Source: an uncultured Tateyamaria sp.
GTDB taxonomy: Bacteria > Pseudomonadota > Alphaproteobacteria > Rhodobacterales > Rhodobacteraceae
Direction of reading: 5' to 3'
DNA: 64,000 nucleotides
Assembly: GCF_947488715.1 (NCBI RefSeq)
Contig: NZ_CANLAG010000002.1
Location: 372,001-436,000 of the forward strand
A program made the translations under genes and the position numbers. A model generated the notes under the pieces. The model saw nothing but the letters and a program-made list of their open reading frames with translations. It was not told the origin of the DNA and did no database searches. This document shows positions 45,483 through 54,160 of the stretch, in pieces (the stretch's first letter is position 1; every line of letters starts with the position of its first letter).

Positions 45483-48400
45483 ATGAATCCGTCCGATCAC
45501 ATCACAGTCTCAGGCGCGCCCGAGGGGTTTGACGCCAAGCTGATCTTGGGCGAGGTCGCGGCCCGCGGCCCGGTTGTACATGTGGCGCGCGATGACAAGC
45601 GGCTGGCGGCGATGCAGGCCGCGTTGCGGTTCTTTGCCCCCGACATGCCGGTTCTGGTGTTTCCGGGCTGGGATTGCCTGCCTTATGACCGGGTGTCGCC
45701 CAATGCCGATATCTCGGCCCAGCGGATGGCGACGCTGGCGGCGCTGGCGCATGGGATGCCAGAGCGGTTTATCCTGCTGACCACGTTGAATGCCGCGACC
45801 CAGCGGGTGCCTGCGCGCGGGCTGTTGAAAGAGGCGGCATTCACTGCGCGCGTGGGCAGCCGCGTGGACGAGGCCGGCCTGCGGCAGTTCCTTGTGCGCA
45901 TGGGGTTCGTGCAAAGCCCCACGGTGATGGAACCCGGGGATTATGCCATTCGCGGCGGTATCATCGATATCTATCCGCCCGGCGATCTGGGGCCTGTGCG
46001 GCTGGATCTGTTTGGCGATGTTCTGGACGGGGCGCGCCGGTTTGATCCAGTGACGCAGCGCACCACGGAAAAGCTGGATGTGATCGAGCTGGCCCCGGTG
46101 TCCGAGGTCATTCTGGACGAGGCGGCAGTGACGCGGTTTCGCCAGTCCTACCGGCTGGAATTTGGTGCGGCTGGCACGGATGATCCCCTGTACGAGGCGA
46201 TCAGCGCGGGGCGCAAGCATCAGGGGGCGGAGCATTGGCTGGCCTTTTTCCACGACGAGATGGACACGCTTTTTGACTATGTGCCGGGGGCGGTGATCAC
46301 ACTGGACGATCAGGTGACGCCCAGCCGGTTGGCGCGCTGGGAGAGCATCGAGGACCAGTACGAGACGCGGCGGTTGGCGATGGCGAACCGGTCCAAGATG
46401 GACAGTGTCTACAAGCCTGCGCCACCGGGTGGGCTTTATCTGGATGATGCGGCGTGGGAGACGGCGGTGGCCGGGTTCCGGGTCCTGCAGTTTGCGGCAC
46501 TGGCGCAGGCGACGGGACCTGGTGTCACAGATGCGGGCGGGCGGATCGGGCGCAATTTCGCGCCGGAGCGTCAACAGGAATCCATCAGCCTTTTCGGGTC
46601 TTTGGCGGCGCATATTAAGGCAAAGCTTGATGTGGGGCCGGTGGTTGTCGCCAGCTATTCTGAGGGTGCGCGCGAGCGGTTGACCGGGCTGATCGAGGAC
46701 GAGGGGCTGGCGGAGGTCATCCCCATCACCGACGCCACGCGGATCGGCAAACGGGGGCTGCACCTGACCGTCTGGGCGCTGGAACACGGGTTCGAGGCGC
46801 CGGGCCTCACGGTGATTTCCGAGCAGGATGTGCTGGGCGATCGGCTGATCCGTGCGCCCAAGCGCAAGCGGCGGGCGGAGAATTTCCTGACCGAGACGCA
46901 GTCGCTGTCGCCCGGCGATCTGGTGGTGCATGTGGATCACGGGATTGGCCGCTATACAGGCATGGAGGTGGTGACGGCTGCCGGGGCTGCGCATGAATGT
47001 CTGCTGCTGGAATATGCAGAGCGGTCCAAGCTGTATCTGCCCGTTGAGAACATCGAACTACTGTCGAAATACGGCCACGAAGAGGGGCTGCTGGACAAGC
47101 TTGGCGGCGGCGCGTGGCAGGCCAAGAAGGCCAAGCTGAAAGAGCGCATCCGCGAAATGGCGGATCGTTTGATCCGCATTGCTGCCGAACGGGCTTTGCG
47201 TAAGGCCCCGATCCTTGAGCCACCCCCCGGCATGTGGGACGCGTTTTCGGCGCGCTTCCCTTATCAGGAGACGGACGATCAGTTGACGGCGATTGCCGCT
47301 GTGATTGACGATCTGACCAGCGGCTCGCCGATGGATCGGTTGATCTGTGGGGATGTCGGTTTTGGCAAGACCGAGGTGGCGATGCGCGCGGCCTTTGTCG
47401 CGGCCATGACGGGCGTGCAGGTGGCGGTGATTGCACCCACGACGCTGCTGGCGCGGCAACACTACAAGTCTTTTGCCGAGCGGTTCAGGGGCTTTCCCAT
47501 CGAAGTGCGGCAGCTCAGCCGCTTTGTCAGTGCGAAGGACGCCAACGACACCCGCGCGGGCATGTCCAAGGGTACGGCGGATATTGTGGTGGGCACGCAT
47601 GCGCTGCTGGCCAAGGGCGTGCGGTTCCAGAACCTGGGCCTGTTGGTCATTGATGAGGAACAGAAGTTCGGCGTGACCCACAAGGAGCGGCTGAAACAGT
47701 TGCGCAGTGACGTGCATGTGCTGACCCTGACGGCGACGCCCATTCCGCGAACGCTGCAACTGAGCCTGACGGGCGTGCGCGATCTGTCGATCATTGGCAC
47801 GCCGCCGGTCGACCGGCTGGCGATCCGGACCTATGTTTCCGAGTTCGATGCAGTCACGATCCGCGAGGCGCTTTTGCGTGAACACTATCGCGGCGGGCAG
47901 TCGTTCTATGTTGTGCCGCGCATCTCGGATCTGCGCGAGATCGAGGAGTTCCTGAAAGAGCAGTTGCCCGAGCTGACCTATGTGGTGGCGCATGGGCAGA
48001 TGGCCGCCGGAGAGCTCGATGACCGGATGAACGCGTTTTACGACGGCAAGTACGATGTGCTGCTGGCGACGACGATTGTGGAATCGGGCCTCGATATCCC
48101 CACCGCGAACACGATGGTGGTGCACCGGGCGGATATGTTCGGTCTGGCGCAGCTTTACCAGATCCGGGGGCGTGTAGGCCGGTCCAAGACGCGGGCCTAT
48201 GCCTATCTGACCACCAAGCCGCGCGCTAAGCTGACCGCCACCGCGGAGAAACGGCTGCGCGTGCTAGGCAGCCTCGACACCTTGGGGGCGGGGTTCACGC
48301 TGGCGTCGCAAGACCTGGATATTCGCGGGGCGGGCAACCTCTTGGGCGAGGAACAGTCGGGCCAGATGCGCGATGTGGGCTTTGAGTTATACCAATCAAT

Positions 48401-48938
48401 GCTCGAAGAGGCGATTGCCAAGATCAAATCCGGCCAGATGGAAGGGTTGATGGAGGATGACGGACAGTGGGCGCCGCAGATCAATCTGGGCGTGCCGGTG
48501 CTGATCCCCGAAGACTACGTGCCCGATCTGGATGTGCGGCTGGGCCTCTATCGCCGCCTGTCGGGCCTGTCGACGAAGGTCGAGTTGGAAGGGTTCGCGG
48601 CCGAATTGATCGACCGGTTTGGCAAGTTGCCGCGCGAGGTGAACACGCTGATGCTGGTGGTGCGGATCAAGGCCATGTGCAAGCGGGCCGGGATTGCCAA
48701 GCTGGACGGCGGGCCAAAAGGCGCGGTGATCCAGTTCCACAACGACAAATTCGCCTCGCCTCAAGGTCTGGTCGAGTTCATTCAGGATCAGCGCGGGCTG
48801 GCCAAGGTCAAGGACAACAAGATCGTGGTGCGGCGCGATTGGGTCAAAGACGCGGACAAGATCAAGGGTGCCTTTGCTATCGCACGCGATCTGGCTGAAA
48901 AGGTGATTGCCCAGAAGAAGAAAGCCAAGGCGGGCTAG
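45483..48938 (+). CDS. mfd: transcription-repair coupling factor Mfd
   Basis: Removes RNA polymerase stalled at DNA lesions and recruits UvrA. The ATG at 45483 is preferred to a TTG two codons earlier; 1151 residues. The N-terminal UvrB-like part (RMATLAALAHGMPERFILLTTLNAATQRVP) is followed by the RNA-polymerase-interaction domain (LSPGDLVVHVDHGIGRYTGMEV). The helicase domains show GDVGFGKTEVAMRAAF, VIDEEQKFGVTHKERLK and GRVGRSKTRAYAYL, and a C-terminal TRCF domain completes it. It overlaps the convergent MFS gene by 4 bases. Confidence 0.97.
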   Translation: MNPSDHITVSGAPEGFDAKLILGEVAARGPVVHVARDDKRLAAMQAALRFFAPDMPVLVFPGWDCLPYDRVSPNADISAQRMATLAALAHGMPERFILLTTLNAATQRVPARGLLKEAAFTARVGSRVDEAGLRQFLVRMGFVQSPTVMEPGDYAIRGGIIDIYPPGDLGPVRLDLFGDVLDGARRFDPVTQRTTEKLDVIELAPVSEVILDEAAVTRFRQSYRLEFGAAGTDDPLYEAISAGRKHQGAEHWLAFFHDEMDTLFDYVPGAVITLDDQVTPSRLARWESIEDQYETRRLAMANRSKMDSVYKPAPPGGLYLDDAAWETAVAGFRVLQFAALAQATGPGVTDAGGRIGRNFAPERQQESISLFGSLAAHIKAKLDVGPVVVASYSEGARERLTGLIEDEGLAEVIPITDATRIGKRGLHLTVWALEHGFEAPGLTVISEQDVLGDRLIRAPKRKRRAENFLTETQSLSPGDLVVHVDHGIGRYTGMEVVTAAGAAHECLLLEYAERSKLYLPVENIELLSKYGHEEGLLDKLGGGAWQAKKAKLKERIREMADRLIRIAAERALRKAPILEPPPGMWDAFSARFPYQETDDQLTAIAAVIDDLTSGSPMDRLICGDVGFGKTEVAMRAAFVAAMTGVQVAVIAPTTLLARQHYKSFAERFRGFPIEVRQLSRFVSAKDANDTRAGMSKGTADIVVGTHALLAKGVRFQNLGLLVIDEEQKFGVTHKERLKQLRSDVHVLTLTATPIPRTLQLSLTGVRDLSIIGTPPVDRLAIRTYVSEFDAVTIREALLREHYRGGQSFYVVPRISDLREIEEFLKEQLPELTYVVAHGQMAAGELDDRMNAFYDGKYDVLLATTIVESGLDIPTANTMVVHRADMFGLAQLYQIRGRVGRSKTRAYAYLTTKPRAKLTATAEKRLRVLGSLDTLGAGFTLASQDLDIRGAGNLLGEEQSGQMRDVGFELYQSMLEEAIAKIKSGQMEGLMEDDGQWAPQINLGVPVLIPEDYVPDLDVRLGLYRRLSGLSTKVELEGFAAELIDRFGKLPREVNTLMLVVRIKAMCKRAGIAKLDGGPKGAVIQFHNDKFASPQGLVEFIQDQRGLAKVKDNKIVVRRDWVKDADKIKGAFAIARDLAEKVIAQKKKAKAG

Positions 48939-50146
48939 GCCGCAGCGACCTCGGCCCGGCGCATCATCTGCATCATCACCGACGCGAGCAAGCAGGCGAT
49001 AAGCACGGTTGCGACCAGTGGCATGGGTGTGCCGTCAAAGAGCGTGGCGATGGGCGATGCGAGGGCTGCGCCCAACACGGTTGAAACTGCCCCGATCACC
49101 GACGCGGCCATGCCCGCGATGTGTCCCATCGGCTCCATCGCGATGGCGTTGAGGTTGGCGACAGTCAGCCCACCCTGAAACATCACGCCCCACTGCCAGA
49201 AGATGTAAAAAGCAAAGAGCCCCGGCAGGTCTGCCATCATCCACAGCACAAAGGTCGTTGAGACGACCAACTGCGCCAGCAGCGCCCACGTCACCAGCCG
49301 CCGCATCCCGAACCGGCCCACAATGGCGGCATTGAGCAGGCTAGACACGCCCGAAGCCAGCGCGATGGCCCCGAACCAAAGTGGAAAGCTCTCTGCGCGA
49401 TCAAAGGATACCTCGAAAATCGGTTGCACCATGGTGAGGATCGAAAAGAGGATCATCAGCATCAGCGTCTGCACCATGATCGACAGGCGGACCGTTGGAT
49501 GCGCAAACATCTGGCGCACCGCGTCGGCCATCAAGCCAACCCGCAGCGGTCGACGGTCGGCGAGGGCAAGGGTTTCGGACATGCGGGTGCCGAACCAGAC
49601 AAAGATCATCGCGCCAAAGATCAAAAAGGCCGGAAAGATCGCCCGCCACCCAAAGGCATCCGTGATTAGCGCCCCGATGAGCGGGGCAATCGCGGGCACA
49701 AGCAAAAAGACCATCATCGTGAGCGACAGAATGCTTGCCATGGCCCGGCCGACATAGAGATCGCGGATGATCGCCGCAGACACCACACGCGGACCCGCAG
49801 CGCCAAGCCCTTGAAGAACGCGCGCGGCCAGCACCAACTCGAGGCTGGGTGCCACCCATGCGAGGACTGCGCCAACAGCATAGACGGCCAGGCCGACATA
49901 GACCACGGGCTTGCGCCCATAGGCGTCCGAGATCGGCCCGGTAAAGAACGTGCCCACCCCCATGCCAATCAGAAACGCCGTCATGATCCACGCGGCTTGA
50001 TCCACACCGCCCGGCGCAATGTCCGCCGCAATCGCGGGCAGGGCAGCCAGCATCGCGTCGATGGAAAACGCGATTGTCGCGAACATCATCGCCATCAGGG
50101 CGATAAATTCCGGCTTGCTGACGTGTTGCCCCTTGGCTTGGGTCAC
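48935..50146 (-). CDS. Bcr/CflA-type MFS multidrug exporter
   Basis: A 403-residue inner-membrane transporter with twelve predicted helices. Signatures of the Bcr/CflA drug-resistance group include FSIDAMLAALPAIAADI, GTFFTGPISDAYGRKPVVYVGL (motif A) and RVLQGLGAAGPRVVSAAIIRDLYVGRAMASILS (motif C-like). Substrates in relatives include bicyclomycin and sulfonamides; here unknown. The upstream 125-base gap has no clear operator. Confidence 0.92.
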   Translation of the reverse strand: MTQAKGQHVSKPEFIALMAMMFATIAFSIDAMLAALPAIAADIAPGGVDQAAWIMTAFLIGMGVGTFFTGPISDAYGRKPVVYVGLAVYAVGAVLAWVAPSLELVLAARVLQGLGAAGPRVVSAAIIRDLYVGRAMASILSLTMMVFLLVPAIAPLIGALITDAFGWRAIFPAFLIFGAMIFVWFGTRMSETLALADRRPLRVGLMADAVRQMFAHPTVRLSIMVQTLMLMILFSILTMVQPIFEVSFDRAESFPLWFGAIALASGVSSLLNAAIVGRFGMRRLVTWALLAQLVVSTTFVLWMMADLPGLFAFYIFWQWGVMFQGGLTVANLNAIAMEPMGHIAGMAASVIGAVSTVLGAALASPIATLFDGTPMPLVATVLIACLLASVMMQMMRRAEVAAA

Positions 50147-50271
50147 GGGTGGGTCCTTGGATCGATCTGACGCTTTTCAACGTCACATTGGCGGTGCTTT
50201 CCGCGAATGACAACGACCCTCGGTTGAAAAAGTGACCACCTGCTTAAAAATGTGATCGCGCGGGCGCGGTA

Positions 50272-50916
50272 TCAGGCAGCGCCTTGGCCCAGCTCATCGA
50301 TGACACGCGCCCAAAGCTCGGGCGGCTGTGCGCCGGGGACGGCATGTTTGCCCGCGACGATGAACGTTGGAACCGAATTGACACCCATCTGGCGGCTGTG
50401 GGCATCCCGTGCGGCGATGTCATCGCGGTCGGCATCGCTGGACAGCAACTTGCGCACCACGGCGGCGTCCATTTCGATACCGTCTGCGATATCCGCCAGA
50501 ACATCGTGATCGCCAATGTCGCGGGTTTCGACAAAATAGGCTTTGAACAGCGAGGACACGGCGGCGGTCTGCTTGCCTTCGATACCGGCCCAGTGGATCA
50601 GACGGTGGGCGTCGAGCGTGTTGGGGGTGCGTTTCATCCCTTCGAAGTCGATCTTGAGCCCGGCCTGTTCCGCGTGTTCGACCGCGGGCGCATAGGCGCG
50701 CACGGCACCTTCCTTGCCGCCGAACTTACCTTCGAGATAGGCGCGGCGGTCCATGCCGCCTGCGGGCATGTCGGGGTTCAGCTGGAACGGGTGCCATTCG
50801 ATCACGAAGGGGTGGTCGGGGTGGGCGGCCAGCGCGCGGTCAAGGTGCGCCTTGCCAATATAGCACCAAGGGCAGATCGGATCGGACATGATGTCGAGTT
50901 TGATGGGGTCGGTCAT
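50272..50916 (-). CDS. DsbA-family (FrnE-like) oxidoreductase
   Basis: A 214-residue cytoplasmic DsbA-fold protein: no signal peptide, active site CPWC at residues 15-18 (SDPICPWCYIGK), a helical insert and a C-terminal thioredoxin half with the cis-Pro region GVNSVPTFIVAGKHAVPGAQ. It matches the FrnE/2-hydroxychromene-2-carboxylate isomerase-like branch, which acts in disulfide or polyketide chemistry. It follows the acyl-CoA ligase gene by 18 bases and is probably co-transcribed with it. Confidence 0.92.
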   Translation of the reverse strand: MTDPIKLDIMSDPICPWCYIGKAHLDRALAAHPDHPFVIEWHPFQLNPDMPAGGMDRRAYLEGKFGGKEGAVRAYAPAVEHAEQAGLKIDFEGMKRTPNTLDAHRLIHWAGIEGKQTAAVSSLFKAYFVETRDIGDHDVLADIADGIEMDAAVVRKLLSSDADRDDIAARDAHSRQMGVNSVPTFIVAGKHAVPGAQPPELWARVIDELGQGAA

Positions 50917-50934
50917 TTGCCTGTGCTTTCTTTT

Positions 50935-52458
50935 TCAGTGTGGCCGCGTCGCGGGCCAGAATTGCGGCAAGCGCCGACGCAGCAATTTTCCGTTTGCGCC
51001 CAGCGGCATCTGCGGAATGTGGACGTAGGCGCGGGGCTGTTTGTAGCGTGCCAGTTGTGGTTCGACATAAGCCTGCAGAGTTGCATCGTCCAGTGGGGCG
51101 GGTCCGGTATAAAAGGCGGCGATGATGCGGGTGCCGGGTTTGACCTCGATCTGGGTGACGCCGGCCTGGTGTATGCCCGGCGCGCCGGCCAGTGCCGCTT
51201 CGACCTCGAGGGGGGAGACGCGGTAGCCGCCCGCGTTCATCATGTCGTCGTTGCGGCCCAGGTATGTGATCTGGCCCGTGGCGTCCATGGCGCCGATGTC
51301 GCCGGTCATGAACCAGTCGCCCCGGAACCGTTCGGCTGTGGCGTCAGGCTGGTGCAGATAACCGCGCATGAGGCCGGGATCGGCGCGGTCGATGGCGATC
51401 ACGCCGGGGGTGTCGTGCGGCACCGGACCATCATCGCCGATGATGGCCACCTTGCGCCCCGGTTGGGGGCGGCCCAGCGTGTTCGGGTCACAAGGCGCGG
51501 AGGGGCTGGCCGAAATGAAGGTCGAACATTCCGACATCCCGTAGGCCTCGAACACTGGCGTATCGGTGGCCGCCATCCAATCGGTTTGGGTGTCGCGCGA
51601 CAGCTTTTCGCCCGCACTCAGCCCATGGCGCAGATGGGGCAGGGGCGGCAGTGTGCTGCGGGCCAGCATCTGGCGGTACACACCGGGGGCCGCGGCAAAG
51701 ATCGTGGCGCGATGTGTCTGTAGCAGCGCGCCCAACTGGCTTGGGTCTGTGCCGGGTGTGGGGATCAATGCGGTGGCCCCAAGCGTCCACGGATCCATCA
51801 ACCCGGTGCCCATCGTGTAGGTCCAATTGAACGCACCGGCGTGCAAAAGCCGGTCCTGTGACGTCAGCCCGTACCAACCATCATGCATCATCTGGCGCGC
51901 CCAGATCGCACGATGCCCATGCGCCACAGCGCGCGGCGTGCCGGAGGTGCCGGATGTGTAGATGATGTATCCCAACTGGTCGGCGTCCCCCATGTGCCAG
52001 TCTGCGGGGGGTGTCGCACGCATGGCGCGCAAGGTGGCCAGCCCAATCTCCGGCGCGCCGGGGGCAGAGGGGACATCTGCATCGCGCAGGATCAAACGGG
52101 GCGACAGTTCGGTCACGATCCGCTGCACTTCGGGTGTGGTCAGGGCGGCGGAGGTCGGCACAGGCACCAGACCCACACCAATGGCCGCCAGATAAGCGAT
52201 GGGAAAGTCGATGGTATTGCCCAGCCGCATGAGGATGATGTCGCCGGGCACGCACCCGGCCTGCAACAGGGCGGCGCCGGTGCCACGTACGGCGCGGATC
52301 AGCGCGTCATAGGTCCAGTCTTCGGATGCGCTGCCCGGCCCAATGATCGACACGGCCACCTTGGACGGATTGGCCTGTCCGGCGGCCAGCACATGTGCGG
52401 CCATGTTGAACGGATCAGGGCAGGGGGCGGCAGGTCCTGTGTCGTGAATGCTGAACAT
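50935..52458 (-). CDS. AMP-forming acyl-CoA synthetase/ligase
   Basis: A 507-residue adenylating enzyme. Core motifs are A3 YIIYTSGTSGTPRAVAHGHR, A5 EAYGMSECS, A7 DWFMTGDIG, A8 YLGRNDDMMNAGGYRVSPLEVEAAL, and the catalytic Lys of A10 in LPLGANGKLLRR. Near-relatives activate benzoate-type or short and medium acyl acids; the specific acid is not evident. It is divergent, 65 bases apart, from the XRE-cupin regulator, which probably controls it, and followed by the FrnE-like gene. Confidence 0.9.
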   Translation of the reverse strand: MFSIHDTGPAAPCPDPFNMAAHVLAAGQANPSKVAVSIIGPGSASEDWTYDALIRAVRGTGAALLQAGCVPGDIILMRLGNTIDFPIAYLAAIGVGLVPVPTSAALTTPEVQRIVTELSPRLILRDADVPSAPGAPEIGLATLRAMRATPPADWHMGDADQLGYIIYTSGTSGTPRAVAHGHRAIWARQMMHDGWYGLTSQDRLLHAGAFNWTYTMGTGLMDPWTLGATALIPTPGTDPSQLGALLQTHRATIFAAAPGVYRQMLARSTLPPLPHLRHGLSAGEKLSRDTQTDWMAATDTPVFEAYGMSECSTFISASPSAPCDPNTLGRPQPGRKVAIIGDDGPVPHDTPGVIAIDRADPGLMRGYLHQPDATAERFRGDWFMTGDIGAMDATGQITYLGRNDDMMNAGGYRVSPLEVEAALAGAPGIHQAGVTQIEVKPGTRIIAAFYTGPAPLDDATLQAYVEPQLARYKQPRAYVHIPQMPLGANGKLLRRRLPQFWPATRPH

Positions 52459-52523
52459 ATAGGGTGGCTATGCCGCATGTCGCGGCGTTGCAAGCGGGAC
52501 GGCGCGGAATTATACAGGTCGTC

Positions 52524-53147
52524 ATGCAAGGCAAAGACCCCAAATCCCTCATCGAGATCGCCCGTGCCACTGGCAATGCGGATACCGCAGAGCCGCTGGA
52601 TCTGGGCGCGCGGGTGCGCGAGCTGCGCAAGGCGCGCGACTGGACACTAGAGCAAGCGGCGGGACAGGCAGGGCTGGCCCGGTCGACCCTGTCCAAGATC
52701 GAGAACGGGCAGATGTCGCCGACCTATGAAGCGCTCAAGAAGCTGGCGGTGGGTCTCGAAATCTCGGTGCCGCAGTTGTTCACGCCACCGGAAAAGGGCC
52801 AGATCAACGGCCGTATGGTGGTGACGAAGTCGGGTGAGGGCAACGCGCAGGCCACCGTGACCTATGAGCACGAGTTGCTGGCCGAGGCGCTGACCAAAAA
52901 GACGATGTTGCCCTACCGTGCGCGCGTGCGGGCGCGGTCCATGGACGAATTCGACGGCTGGGTCCGCCATGACGGCGAAGAGTTTCTGTACGTGCTGACG
53001 GGTGTTGTTCGGCTGTTCACCGAGTTTTACGAACCCATTGAGATGCGGCGCGGCGACAGCGCCTATTACGACGCGACCATGGGCCACAACGTCGTGTCGG
53101 TCAGTGACGAAGACGCGCTGATCCTGTGGGTGACGTCGCTGGCCTGA
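52524..53147 (+). CDS. XRE-family regulator with C-terminal cupin
   Basis: A 207-residue regulator (start at 52524, MQGKDPKSLIEIAR). The helix-turn-helix covers about residues 27-80 (LGARVRELRKARDWTLEQAAGQAGLARSTLSKIENGQMSPTYEALKKLAVGLEISVPQLF). The C-terminal cupin sensor domain has HDGEEFLYVLTGVVRLFTEFYEPIEMRRGDSAYYDATMGHNVVS. Such proteins usually sense a small carboxylate or amine and repress adjacent genes. The divergent acyl-CoA ligase is the natural target. Confidence 0.92.
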   Translation: MQGKDPKSLIEIARATGNADTAEPLDLGARVRELRKARDWTLEQAAGQAGLARSTLSKIENGQMSPTYEALKKLAVGLEISVPQLFTPPEKGQINGRMVVTKSGEGNAQATVTYEHELLAEALTKKTMLPYRARVRARSMDEFDGWVRHDGEEFLYVLTGVVRLFTEFYEPIEMRRGDSAYYDATMGHNVVSVSDEDALILWVTSLA

Positions 53148-53151
53148 TCTC

Positions 53152-53370
53152 TCAGGCGGGGTTCAGCACCTTTGACATCGAACTGAGGTAGGCGTCGAAC
53201 GCCTCTTGCGCTTCTTTCAACGTCATTTCGTGGGTTGCAGCCAGATAGCTTTCAAAGCGGTCTTGATCCGCTTTGAGAAACGGCATGGCGCTGGGTTCGA
53301 GGCGCGGAAATTCTTGGCACAAGGCGCGATAGCTCGCTGCCCAGTTCTGGGTCAGGTCGTTCCAGGTCAT
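53152..53370 (-). CDS. small hypothetical protein
   Basis: A 72-residue protein; the start at 53370 (MTWNDLTQNWAASYRALCQEFPRL) has GGGGGA six bases upstream, while a start four codons earlier would overlap that site. It is helical and acidic (KADQDRFESYLAATHEMTLKEAQEAFDAYLSSM). It converges on the XRE gene, 4 bases apart. No family is recognised, but codon use and the ribosome site look real. Confidence 0.65.
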   Translation of the reverse strand: MTWNDLTQNWAASYRALCQEFPRLEPSAMPFLKADQDRFESYLAATHEMTLKEAQEAFDAYLSSMSKVLNPA

Positions 53371-53491
53371 GTCGTCCCCCATCAGGTTTATACGCCCCGG
53401 TCAGGGCAATCTGGACGTCGCCATTCCACTGCGCACGTCGGACATCCACCACGCGGCAGACAATATTACAAACCGGTGACAGATCAACAGT

Positions 53492-54139
53492 TTATCTGAA
53501 AAGTTTCTGCAATGCGGCGTGAGCGATAACTGTTGCGCCGAGTTGGCACAGGATAAACGCCGCGATGTGACCGGGGTAAATGCCTGCAAACGTGTCAGAA
53601 AATCCCCGTGCGATGGTAACGGCGGGGTTGGCGAAACTGGTGGAGGATGTGAACCAATAGGCACCGGTGATGTAGAGGGCCACGAGTGTCGGCACAACCT
53701 CTGGTCGAGATTTGAGGCCGCCAAAGATCACAAAGAGCAGTCCAAAGGTCGCCACGACCTCGGACCACCACTGGGCAAGGCCGGTGCGGTGTAGGGTGGC
53801 AGAGGTTTGCAGGATCGGTTGATCAAACATGGCATGGGTGGCCCAGACCCCCAAGATACCCCCTGCAATCTGCACGCAGACATAGGCCAGCGCCATGCGA
53901 GGAGCTATGTCCCCCCGCAGCCAGAACGCCAGTGTCACCGCCGGGTTAAAATGCGCGCCCGAGATCGGCCCCAGCACGGTGATGATGACGTAGAGCATAC
54001 AGCCCGTCGCAATGGCGTTGGCCAACAGCGCTATGGCCACATTTCCATCTGCGAGGGTCTCGCCCATGATGCCAGAGCCGATCACGCCAATTAGCAACAG
54101 CGCGGTTCCCAGCCCTTCGGCTGCCAGTTTCTGCAACAT
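53492..54139 (-). CDS. aquaporin (MIP family), AqpS-like
   Basis: A 215-residue channel with six helices and two NPA half-helices: GAHFNPAVTLAFWL and SFANPAVTIARGFSDTFAGI. The second has NPAVT rather than the NPAR/S of AqpZ, so the aromatic/arginine filter Arg is displaced. Such members often conduct uncharged solutes like arsenite or glycerol, as AqpS in rhizobial ars operons. No ars genes are adjacent in the window. It follows the YejA-like gene by 21 bases on the same strand. Confidence 0.9.
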   Translation of the reverse strand: MLQKLAAEGLGTALLLIGVIGSGIMGETLADGNVAIALLANAIATGCMLYVIITVLGPISGAHFNPAVTLAFWLRGDIAPRMALAYVCVQIAGGILGVWATHAMFDQPILQTSATLHRTGLAQWWSEVVATFGLLFVIFGGLKSRPEVVPTLVALYITGAYWFTSSTSFANPAVTIARGFSDTFAGIYPGHIAAFILCQLGATVIAHAALQKLFR

Positions 54140-54160
54140 GATACGTGCGTTCCGTTGAGG

